From positions 392,244-456,243 of the forward strand of contig NQMI01000006.1 in NCBI GenBank assembly GCA_002270565.1: a stretch of DNA of 64,000 nucleotides, written 5' to 3'. Source of the stretch: Stenocarpella maydis. Taxonomy: Eukaryota; Ascomycota; Sordariomycetes; Diaporthales; Diaporthaceae. The translations under genes and the position numbers were made by a program. The notes beneath the pieces were generated by a model that did no database searches, was not told the DNA's origin, and saw nothing but the letters and a program-made list of their open reading frames with translations. Below are positions 1-9,055 of this stretch, piece after piece (position 1 is the first letter of the stretch; each line of letters begins with the position of its first letter).

Positions 1-48
1 GTCTAGGGTAACTCCTTGCAAGAAGTCTAGGGTAACTCCTTGCACGAA
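1..48. repeat. Two tandem copies of a 24-bp unit
   Basis: Two head-to-tail copies of a 24-bp unit beginning gtctagggtaactccttgca differ at one base (a/c at the 21st position). The array touches the window edge, so the copy number may be higher. It lies at the start of AT-rich repeat-derived DNA. Confidence 0.8.
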
Positions 49-1288
49 GTGCCAACGCCCTACTGAGCGGTTCCGTTTAACAATAATAAACTCAAAAAGT
101 ACCATATATAAACTACTATAGAACAATCCCAAAAACCAGAAATGCAGCCTAAAAATCCTATATATAATAAGCAATAATAAACCAATATTATAACAAAACC
201 ATATAATAAATCCTAGACCTTACAACTGAAATAAGAAAAACAATTAATGAGAAACTAGTTATAAGGGGAATGACTAGAAGCTAGCAACCAGTTAACCCCT
301 TAGAAAAACACACCAATACCAATCACACTATCCAACCAACAACCCAAATACTAGTCACATCCAAAAACCCATCTAAACAAATACTAATATCCACACCCCA
401 CACCCCAGCAAATACTAATTACAGAAAAACAAGACTAGAACAACACAGCATAACTAGTAAACCAAGGACGGCCAGAAGCTAGAACCAATCAACAATCAAA
501 CAAGTTCCATTCCCAATAATAAAAATCAAGCACTAAAATAAGCCACCCACAGGCGCATTTCCTTCACTACCCTCATTACCAGTACCCACAAATTCAGACT
601 AACTAATACCATTATCCATTAAGGAACTCCAATTAAAAACTCCTACTTTACCCTCAGAATGCAGCCACACCTCCTATACTATCATTCTACTAGCCTCCTC
701 AGTAGAACTTCAGTAAACCACCTTAGCGGATTACTCAATAATCTACCTCTACTTAGTATTAGCTTCCTCCTTCTCTATATAATCCAACTCATTTAAATTT
801 AATAAACCCTAACGGATAGCCTAAGATATTTACTCCCGCTATATATACTTCTGCTTGTATAAATAAAGGAGCTTCTCCTTTAACTCTTTAATCTCATCCT
901 CTAGTTTTTAGTGCTAAGCTGAGATATATAAAAGGTTCTTAGAGTTACTTAGTTCTAGAATATTATACTTTAACTGCTACTATTAAACGCACTTAATATA
1001 ATGATTAGAGGCCTTTTCTAAGACCTTATAACTCTTAATGCTTTGCGCTTTATAAGAAGAATAAGGCTGCATAATGATAGTGTTCTATAGAATAGTAAAT
1101 AATAAGGAATTATATTACTTAACTTTCCTAGAATAATGAGATGATTTAGAAACTTGGGAATCCTTAACTCCGGATGATATAATAAATTAGGAAGGTATAA
1201 ATAAAGATACTAATAAATAAAAATAACTTATAGAATACTTTTGAGGATAAAAGAAGCAAGGAGGGAGATAGTATTATGAACTAATATA

Positions 1289-1665
1289 TATTAGTGGCTG
1301 ATTACCGCAGAAGACAACCCTGCAGGTTGGAAAGTAACCCCTAAAAGAAGCGCCCCACCTGATCCAATTAGTAACGCTACCTTATCAGGGTTAGGGTCCG
1401 GCTTATAATGCTTGATTACGAGCTATATAAGCCCGCTCAAAGGATGAAGTATTGAGCCTTGTGTGATGGCTTGATGGCTCGGCGTGCAAGCCTGCGAGCT
1501 ACTGAAGAGTTGGAATATATATACGGATATAGTCATCACCATAGTAGATAGTTTTTATAGAACAGACTCTTCAGTCGTTAATCTAAGTATTTAATCCCAG
1601 CATTGGATAGCCTTATAGCTAGTGATCATTGTTAGTTAACAATATTGCTTAATAACTGCCTAACA
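1289..1665 (+). mobile_element. Probable solo LTR (degraded)
   Basis: The 377-bp segment starts TATTAG and ends CTAACA, which would be a perfect TG...CA LTR inverted end if the second base were G before a G-to-A change. The five bases before it (ATATA) and after it (ATGTA) match apart from one transition, as expected for a 5-bp target-site duplication. A TATATAAG box lies inside at 1424-1431. No internal gag/pol sequence is recognisable on either side, so a solo LTR is the simplest reading. The superfamily is not determined. Confidence 0.4.
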
Positions 1666-2947
1666 ATGTATTCCGAATATAAACCCTTGATCTCCCAGGT
1701 TTAGCGTACTCGGGAACCCTTTGATCATTACAGTTTGCTACTGCGCCTTAAGACCCGAGTAATCTGGGACCTGTGCTATCGCTATAATTATGAAAAACTA
1801 AGATCTGAGCGATTAGATGATGATGATAATGCTAGATTGATTAATCTATATAAGGATAAATTGATTTAATGAAGCGTTAGTATAGGATTATTGAATTAAC
1901 GTTGTGGATAATGGAGGTTCTGTAGGGTATTGTGAATATGCCTGTAAAAAGCACTGGTGTGGGTTATCAGGTGATGTTGAATGGCGGGCTCTGATTGGCT
2001 GTAGCCGCTTAGTTAGCGAATTAGGGGGTGCGCCCTCCGTTTTTGGGGGTGCGAATCTCCGATCTCATAAACAGAGAATGCCGGCAACCCTAGGCATTCA
2101 AGACGGCGACAATTTATCGAGCGATTCAACAATCTTTCACTTCACGCTGGAACGGCTGAAAAGGACCACTCCGTTGCGACCGGCTTTTAAGTGTGCGATT
2201 AGAGACAAGGATAAGTTTGGGAGTCTAATAAACGAGCTCTCATACTTTTGTTTCTAGACTGGACGCCTTGGATCCGGCTCAAGAACACATCGACAGCATA
2301 ATGACAGAGGAGGACTTGGCAGAAATCCGCAACATCCTACAGCTGAAGGTCATTATCAAGGCATCGATTGGTTTCCAGCTACAGATCACCATCAAAGCCG
2401 AGCAAGCGATTCAGTTCCTTAACCAGGGAAGTATTTTAGAACGTCTCTGATTTCGATCGAGTGATGATCGAAAGACAAACATCAACGATAGACACACGAA
2501 CATTGGGCTGGGCTCTAGACCCCTTAGAAACCACATTGTGATGGGATAACCTTGCTGAATGGCTCAGAGATGGGAATGGTCTCTGCTGACTAGCATGAAA
2601 GGCAGGTAGTGGCAAGTCGACCCTCATGAAGCACCTCAGCAATCATCCAAAAACGACCTGCCTCCTTAAGGAGTCGGGTGGGAGGGTCAGCCAGACCTCG
2701 AAATACTGCAATTCTTCTTCTACGCGCTTGGATGGTCGGAGCAAAAGTCCCAGGGCGGAGTTCGTCGTTGAGACTTGGCGACGTTGAGGCCGCGCAATGA
2801 TGACTCAGCAGAAGATGCACGTGACTGCCAAGAAACGGCAGGCTGGACCCGGGACGTTGGAAAGCCTTCTCTCGCCTCGCCAAACCGCGCTCGGAGTTCC
2901 CAGGTCTGCGAAGCCGTGAATACACATCAATTGGTCCACCAGCCATC

Positions 2948-3905
2948 ATGAACTCCCTCCGCATCGCCTCCCGTGTAGCCCTCAGAGCGCGCCCGGCCAC
3001 CTCCCGGGCTCCTCTGCAGCGAAGAGGCTACGCTGAGGCCGTCAACGACAAGGCAAGTCAAGTCGCCCTGGGGCCCCTCGACCCGTCGAATCCCGCGCCG
3101 CACCCGATTAAGCTTCTCTCACCAACTGACTTTGCGACGGCCAACAGATCAAGCTCAGCTTGACCCTGCCCCACCAGGTGCGCCCACCACGAACCCCCAT
3201 CCCCCAAGAAATACCCTGCCGGTGATATCCTGCTCTGCAATGAGCAACGATGACGGACAGAACCCGCGGGCGGACGGGCGAATGAGCCGCGGTAGCTAAT
3301 TACCTCATGCGTCACTGCAGTCCCTCTACAAGTCCCAGGATGTCGTCCAGGTCAACCTCCCCGCCGAGTCCGGAGAGATGGGTGTTCTCGCCAACCACGT
3401 CCCCTCAATTGAGCAGCTGAAGCCCGGCCTGGTCGAGATCGTCGAGGAGAGCGGTAACAGCAAGCAGTACTTCCGTATGTGACCCGAAGAGATAGCGGTT
3501 GCGCTCACCCCAAATTGCCTTCCTACCGAGCGTCCGTCGAACGAACAGGCCTGGGAATTGGCCACAACACCCAAGAAAGAAAGCTTACAATATCGTGCCA
3601 TCGCAGTGTCCGGTGGATTCGCCGTCGTCCAGCCCAACTCGTCCCTGAGCATCAACGCCGTCGAGGCCTACCCCCTGGAGGACTTCAGCGCCGATGCCGT
3701 CCGCAACCAGATCGCCGAGGCCCAGAAGGTCGCCAACGGCAGCGGCAGCGAGCAGGACATCGCTGAGGCCAAGATTGAGCTGGAGGCAAGTCACGTCCTG
3801 GTGGATGTCCGAACGAGAAATTGGGGGCTTCACAACCGCGAATAGAATGTCATACTGACTTATCAACAACAGGTTCTCGAGACTCTCCAGGCTTCTCTGA
3901 AGTAG
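2948..3905 (+). CDS. ATP16: ATP synthase F1 subunit delta, mitochondrial
   Basis: Delta subunit of mitochondrial F1Fo-ATP synthase (homologue of bacterial epsilon), part of the central stalk linking the c-ring to the catalytic head. Five exons are read: 2948-3052, 3148-3177, 3321-3474, 3607-3785 and 3873-3905, giving 166 residues, the usual fungal length. An Arg-rich, acid-poor N-terminus ending near RRGYAEA is a typical mitochondrial presequence. The beta-sandwich domain contains ESGEMGVLANHVPSIEQL and SGGFAVVQPNS, both typical of the family, and a C-terminal helical part follows. Introns 1 and 4 start with GC instead of GT (AAG|GCAAGT and GAG|GCAAGT); introns 2 and 3 are GT-AG. The second exon codes only ten residues. 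Identification is confident; exon edges fit frame and family. Confidence 0.93.
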
Positions 3906-4881
3906 AGTGGTGGTTTCATTGCGCCCATGTAGAATACCAATACCGAACTTCTGGTCTTCCCCAAATGAGCATGGTCAGAACATAGTGAAAGATGCCATCT
4001 CACCACGTCACCAAGTCTTTGAGCGTCTTTGTTGGAGATGGCGGTCCGATTAGACATCATCTTAGCCGAATAGGCCGATGCATTGAAACTCTCCATCTTG
4101 CCCCGTGGCTAGCCGTGATAAGTCTCCAATTCAATTTACCCTGTGACTGAAGTCATTCTAGGGAAGGAAACACAGTCGCGGGTATCGCCCTGTCTCGCCA
4201 ACCACGAGCGCAGCCGCCATCATATCCGCCCCTGCTAACACGTTGTCAGCGTTGTGCCGTCAAGCATGGTGGGGGTTGCCAGTTTCCGACTCGGCTTTAC
4301 CTTTAGGAGAGGGCACACGACGTATCGTTCCTTCTATACTGCGGACTGGCCGGCGCCTTCTGTGTTGCTCCTCAGCTGAGATCGCGGGGTCGCACAGCCA
4401 CAACTTCAGCAACCTTGAATATAGACTGTTTAGGGCCATATCCAGACGGGTTCATACCCTATGCAAATCTTCCATCAGCAGTACCATTCGCAATTGTTCC
4501 ATTCGTTTCGTCAACGAGGACTACAAGCCCAACCACTTCCGCACCTTTGATGTCACTTGACAGAAAACCATTCTACCACCTGATTCCCATTCCGACAGTT
4601 CCAGTGACACGCTCAACCTCCCCTGCAAGAACGCACTGGGTGCCTCAAAGCCCGACGCCGAAGAACATATCTCTCTCGTCACACCTGGCTCCAAGGACAG
4701 CACCCAGAGCCCTCCAACCCGTTGCGACTTACCAGATTCGTCTTATCGAGAACGGCGAAGATCGGGGAGACCCCAAACTCGCTCGGCCCAACTCTTTGCT
4801 CTCGGCGCAGCCTTGAATGCTTTGCACCTTTCAATCCCCTCCAGACTCTTAACGCCGTGTGCCTGGGGCCCAAATCTTGCG
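3906..4881. other. Intergenic, no supported gene
   Basis: The 3' UTR of ATP16 and the 5' region of the downstream Cys-rich protein gene. Overlapping frames at 4243-4816 are open but show no domain or convincing start and are probably chance. Confidence 0.5.
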
Positions 4882-5010
4882 ATGCCGCCGCCCATGGCGG
4901 CCTCCACTGGCAGCACGATGGCGGAGGCCCGTGAGCTATTTGAACAATACGGAATCGACCGTCCTGCCGGCTAGCTCTCGGAAGAACGCACGGGCAGCCC
5001 ACTCGACGCC

Positions 5011-7119
5011 ATGGGCGGCTTCGCCTCCGTGCAGGACCTGTCCAGTGCCTTTGCAGACCTCGATGGAACAAACAGTGTCGACCCATCCATGAGGACCTGC
5101 CACGTCTGCCTCGCGAGGGTCTCGAATATCCGCACCTACTGCACGTCATGTGGACATCCTCTTTGCAAAACATGTACATGCCCTGTCCCGGAAGGCGCCG
5201 ATGAGGCGCACAAGGCCTTTGACGATTCTGGGGGCGTTCACCTCACAATACGGGACGGCGAGACCCTCACCAGCTACAACAGGAGCGTACCTCCTTCTCC
5301 GACCAAGGAATCTGGGGATCCTTTCGAAGGGGCCGCGGCCGGAACGAGTCGATTGAACGCCTCTGAACCTGATCTTAACATTAGAGGAAGCTCCGGGCAC
5401 CGAGAATCGCCTACGAGACCTCCGGCCAAGCCATCGGGATCCAGAACATCCTCAGTAAAGGATAATCCCTTCATTGTAGCAGACCGTCTTTCAGCGGGTG
5501 GACCGTTGACTTTGAAGCCTGTAATCATAGACCAGGCCATAAGTAGGGAAACCACCACCAGGTGGGGAACTGCACCGTCCGACTGTGTATCTCGCCGTTC
5601 TGACAGCGAACACAAGGACGAGCGTTGTAGTGACCCGGCCTGTCGGGCAACTCACTCAGGGCACCGGCCTTATCGTCACAGTGTCAGCTGCAGCCAACAT
5701 CGGTCAGCACATGACCCCGGCGAGGCTTCTACCGACAGCACACAGAGGGAAGGTCATGAGTCTTCGCAGAATGAGCGTCATGAGAATGTTGAGGGTAGAC
5801 AAGTCCCACGAGATAGTCGTGCCGACAATTCCCGGCGCGAGGAGCGGCGTGTTCAACAAGGAAGAGAGCCTGACCGTCATGAGTATGAGTACTCATCTTC
5901 TGAACATACAGGGCCGAGAGCCGAGGACGTCCGGAGAACTGAAACGCCCGAACGGTATCACAAGCATCCACACAGCTATTCACCCGATAAGGGACCCTCG
6001 CGTCGAGAGTCCCACCGTCGTCGGAATGGAAAGGAAGAAGCTCGGCCTCAGGAGAGGCGTCCCACGAGCCTCATCCGCTCCCCTCCGGGATGGCTGCGCG
6101 GCGAATCGGATCATCCTGACAGCGCGAGTACGATCAGCGACAGGCTCGATGAGTTCCGGGCGGACCAAACATACCCACGAGGCGGAACTAGGCGCTCGGG
6201 GGAGCGTGTCACCAGCTACAGCTCCCACCGCCCAAGCGGCTCCCCGCGTGAGTTCATGGCCGACGAGGGAATTGAAGAGGACTTTCGCGACGTGCGTAGA
6301 AGACTGAGCCCCAGCAAGTCCAAATCATCAAAGCAATCTCACTATAGCCACTTGCCGAAAGAGACAGGAGCCAAGATCTCCCGCAGAGACGCGGAGAAGA
6401 GTCTGCGGAAGATCCGGTCCGAGGCACGAATCCTCCTCTCGACGATCTCAGAGCCGGACGAGGAGCCTATGGGGACTGCCTTGCGCCGCAGCAGGACGTC
6501 CAAGACCTGGAAGCCAGCAGCACCGTCTGTAGCCAGTTCAGTCACCTCTCTCGCTGGCGAGAGCTCACCGGAGAGACCAAGGCTGTCGGCTCAGGAGAAA
6601 GGAAAGGGCAGGGCGAGCGCCGCTACACTCGAGCCGTCGGAGTCGCAACGCCCGAGTAGGTCCCACCACTCTGTCGCCGAAACGGGCCGGGGGCACCAGC
6701 TTGACCGGACCACGAGGTCCGATAGGCCAAGGCTGGAATCCTTGGGCAAGGAAGAGGCACAAATAAACGTAGAGGAACAGTCGGGCGTGCCGCGCTCTGC
6801 TCGTGTTTCCACCCGGCAGCACCCAGCAGTATCTCGACAGCCTGCCGCGGAGAGAGGTGTTGAGCATCAGTGCGACTGGAAGGCCAAGTTCGACACCCTG
6901 ATGGCAGAGGTCGAGGACGGCCGCCAGAGACAGGGCTCCTGTGTTGCCGAGGGCGGAGATGACCACGAGTGCTACTGGAAGGAGAGGTACCTCGCGCGTG
7001 AGGACGACGACGGCAAGGAGGCCGACCTCGGGCTGGAGGGGCTGACGATCGTGCTGCACATGAGGGGCAAGGACGACTTGGTCATCAACACGGACTTGAG
7101 GGAGCTGGACCAGCAGTGA
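5011..7119 (+). CDS. Large disordered protein with N-terminal Cys-rich motif
   Basis: A 702-residue open frame. Near residues 30-60 is a compact Cys cluster (CHVC, then CTSCGHPLCKTCTC) that looks like a small zinc-binding knuckle. The rest is a long Ser/Arg/Glu/His-rich low-complexity region. Near the C-terminus two similar segments read HQCDWKAKF and HECYWKERY. Function is unknown; it resembles conserved hypothetical proteins of filamentous fungi, so at most a zinc-binding scaffold can be inferred. Odd point: the frame stays open upstream from ATGs at 4882, 4894 or 4918 and reads MAEARELFEQYGIDRPAG, then a TAG at 4972-4974, then LSEERTGSPLDAM into the 5011 start. The upstream part looks like real coding sequence, so the 5011 start may be a fall-back forced by a nonsense change. 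Confidence 0.7.
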   Translation: MGGFASVQDLSSAFADLDGTNSVDPSMRTCHVCLARVSNIRTYCTSCGHPLCKTCTCPVPEGADEAHKAFDDSGGVHLTIRDGETLTSYNRSVPPSPTKESGDPFEGAAAGTSRLNASEPDLNIRGSSGHRESPTRPPAKPSGSRTSSVKDNPFIVADRLSAGGPLTLKPVIIDQAISRETTTRWGTAPSDCVSRRSDSEHKDERCSDPACRATHSGHRPYRHSVSCSQHRSAHDPGEASTDSTQREGHESSQNERHENVEGRQVPRDSRADNSRREERRVQQGREPDRHEYEYSSSEHTGPRAEDVRRTETPERYHKHPHSYSPDKGPSRRESHRRRNGKEEARPQERRPTSLIRSPPGWLRGESDHPDSASTISDRLDEFRADQTYPRGGTRRSGERVTSYSSHRPSGSPREFMADEGIEEDFRDVRRRLSPSKSKSSKQSHYSHLPKETGAKISRRDAEKSLRKIRSEARILLSTISEPDEEPMGTALRRSRTSKTWKPAAPSVASSVTSLAGESSPERPRLSAQEKGKGRASAATLEPSESQRPSRSHHSVAETGRGHQLDRTTRSDRPRLESLGKEEAQINVEEQSGVPRSARVSTRQHPAVSRQPAAERGVEHQCDWKAKFDTLMAEVEDGRQRQGSCVAEGGDDHECYWKERYLAREDDDGKEADLGLEGLTIVLHMRGKDDLVINTDLRELDQQ

Positions 7120-7602
7120 GTCTGGATCAGTGTGCAAGGGGGCCATCGCTGGTGGTGATGGTGGGCCCCTGGCCTTTTGGTCTGCAGAGAGACTGGCCCG
7201 GTGTGGCTCTTTAGTGGTCTGAGTAGCAGGCTAGATGGTATTTTTTAAGCCTTCATTATGCACAGAGTACTCAAACACGCAAGTATCTAATATAAGAATC
7301 CTAGTGACCGTAATAATTGTGTGGCCAGGCACACGCATTTTGAGCACCACAAGTGACCACCAACACGAGACGGGCTATGAAAACCAAGCAGGAATCGGGA
7401 CCCCAAGTTTCGGTGCCGCTTCGGCCGCAGATCAATCATCCCGCGGCATATCGATAACGCATATCAAGAACGTCACCTCGCCGCCGCCACCTCCCACCAT
7501 CCTAGCAAGTCCTCTTGTCAAACAAACAATTCCATTTCAGCATACTTGAAATTCTTTGTATTAGACTGGATTGCGTTTTCTTTTATGGTCATTCACAAAG
7601 AC
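7120..7602. other. Intergenic, no supported gene
   Basis: The 3' region of the Cys-rich gene and the promoter/5' UTR of the LysM gene. No RNA gene or repeat was recognised. Confidence 0.5.
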
Positions 7603-8701
7603 ATGAAGATCCCCCTGTCAGCGATCCTGCCTGGCCAGCCCTCCGAGGCCTGCTGCACGTGCGCCACGGTGCTCTCGGACGTGCCCCGGTACTCGCCCCA
7701 GACCGAGAAGCCGTACCCGCCGGACAGGAGGCTCGACTGCTGCCGGAGGGTCATTTGCGGGCGGTGTATCCATGTGAGTTTCTCTCTTGCGCCCCTCTCT
7801 CTCTGTCTCTACCTCGGTCGTCGCCCTCGCTCTTTTTGTGTGCACGCCTCGATACACTGCCGCAGCGTATCGTCCCCCTTGTCTTGGGCTCTCGGGCTAA
7901 CGGGGAGTCCTCGTGGCCACCCCCCACCCCCAGGACAACGCCCGCTTCGCGTCGTACTGCCCCTACTGCCAGGTCGCCAGCGAGGCGTCGAACCCCCTGC
8001 CGCAGGGCCTGAGGGAGCCGCCATCGTACGACTCCGCGGCTGCCAGGACGACCGGTACAAGCCCGCCGCGGGCAACAGGCACGACGCCCTCCGGCGGCGG
8101 CGACGACGACGACGACGCCCCACCACCCCCGTACAGGCCCTCCTCCTCCCCATGTCAACCCCCCCAGGACGAAAAGCCAGGAAACAAGGGAGCCCACCCC
8201 CCGCCGCCCCCAGACACGCTCCACTTCGTGCACCCGACAGAGGACACCATCCCCTCCCTCTCGCTGCGGTACAACGTCCCGGCCTCGGTCCTCCGGCGGC
8301 ACAACAACATCACGTCGGACCACCTCGTCCCGGCGCGGCGCACGCTGCTCGTCCCGGGCTCGCACTACCCCTCGGGCGTGTCCCTGAGCCCGCGGCCCGT
8401 GGGCGGCGAGGAGGAGGAGGCGCGCAAGGCGAGGATTAGGCGCTGGATGGTGGCGACCAAGTGCGCCGCCTACGATGTCGCGGAGCTGTACCTCGCGCAG
8501 AGCGGCGGGGACCTGGGCGAGGCCGTCGAGAGGTACCTCGCCGACGAGGAGTGGGAGAGGGCGCACCCGCTTGAGGGGTCGGTAAGGACGGCCAAGGGGA
8601 AGGGGAAGATGAGATCTGGTTCGGCGGGTGGTGGTGGTGGTGGCAGTGGCGGGACTTGGGCTGCGCAGGCTGCCTTTTTGAAGAGGCAGGGGCAGTCGTG
8701 A
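7603..8701 (+). CDS. RING-like zinc-binding and LysM domain protein
   Basis: Two exons, 7603-7773 and 7934-8701, joined in phase 0 across a GT-AG intron, give about 312 residues. The N-terminal part carries paired Cys: CCTC near residue 18, CCRRVICGRC around 48-56, and CPYC just after the splice, a pattern like a small RING or treble-clef finger. A Pro/Asp-rich linker follows, then one LysM module (HFVHPTEDTIPSLSLRYNVP...LVPG), then a basic, Gly-rich tail. There is no signal peptide, so this is an intracellular LysM protein of the LYSMD type rather than a secreted chitin-binding effector. The start could instead be the in-frame ATG at 7585 (six residues more). Partners and substrate are unknown. 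A TTG repeat lies in the 3' region. Confidence 0.8.
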
Positions 8702-8754
8702 TACGGGATGGCGATGAGTACAGAAGGGCCGGGGGCATTAGAGCGAGCTAGAGG

Positions 8755-8789
<35 letters not shown>

Positions 8790-9055
8790 GCAAGATGTTT
8801 CTGTCAAGCAAGCCAAGCACTTTCTTGATTTCTGTTTTTGTCCTTGTCTCCCATCGCGCCAGAGTGCGGCAATGCCGACCTCAGCCTATGGGTGGTATAT
8901 CATCATGCATGGCCCGCACCAGACGCCTGGCAGAAGATCCCACCATCTCTCACCAAAGTGTATGTACATACACAGATCGCATACCTTGAATGAAACAATC
9001 ATTAGATGCCACCACCATCCTATCCCACAACGCCTTGTTGTACACGTCAATATCT
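8702..9055. other. Convergent intergenic between LysM gene and RSE1
   Basis: The two genes point at each other, so both 3' UTRs and termination signals must lie within about 350 bp. The only structure seen is the TTG microsatellite. Confidence 0.5.
8755..8790. repeat. (TTG)12 microsatellite
   Basis: Twelve uninterrupted TTG units about 50 bp after the LysM stop codon, probably inside its 3' UTR. Read in other frames it gives spurious Cys-, Leu- or Gln-rich open frames. Confidence 0.95.

Larger units (their letters stand above)
1..2947. other. AT-rich decayed repeat region without an intact gene
   Basis: Up to about position 1900 the DNA is strongly AT-rich, with stops in all frames and very many TA dinucleotides, the usual look of RIP-mutated repeats in Pezizomycotina. 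On the minus strand, about 1280-540, an interrupted frame still reads Lys/Glu-rich coiled-coil-like peptides, so this was probably an element gene, but I cannot assign a family. From about 1900 base composition returns to normal. Short open frames at 1904-2257 and 2268-2450 show no recognisable domain and are not called as genes. The last few hundred bases must contain the ATP16 promoter. Confidence 0.6.

Noticed and set aside
1630..1665. A 36-bp segment with perfect TGTTAG/CTAACA ends, considered as a tiny inverted-repeat element
   Set aside because: The outer TATTAG at 1289 with matching 5-bp flanks explains the CTAACA end better as an LTR border.
4243..4816. Overlapping open frames of 105 and 133 codons between ATP16 and the Cys-rich gene
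   Set aside because: No domain, no good splice partners, and the text reads as chance Ser/Thr/Pro-rich sequence.
4931..4974. A 44-nt intron (GTGAGC...CTAG) that would splice out the in-frame TAG of the Cys-rich gene
   Set aside because: Its length is not a multiple of three, so joining the ends leaves the downstream frame; it is also very short for an intron.
8708..8989. Cys-, Leu- and Gln-run peptides around 8755-8790
   Set aside because: They are translations of the (TTG)12 microsatellite in the 3' region, not genes.
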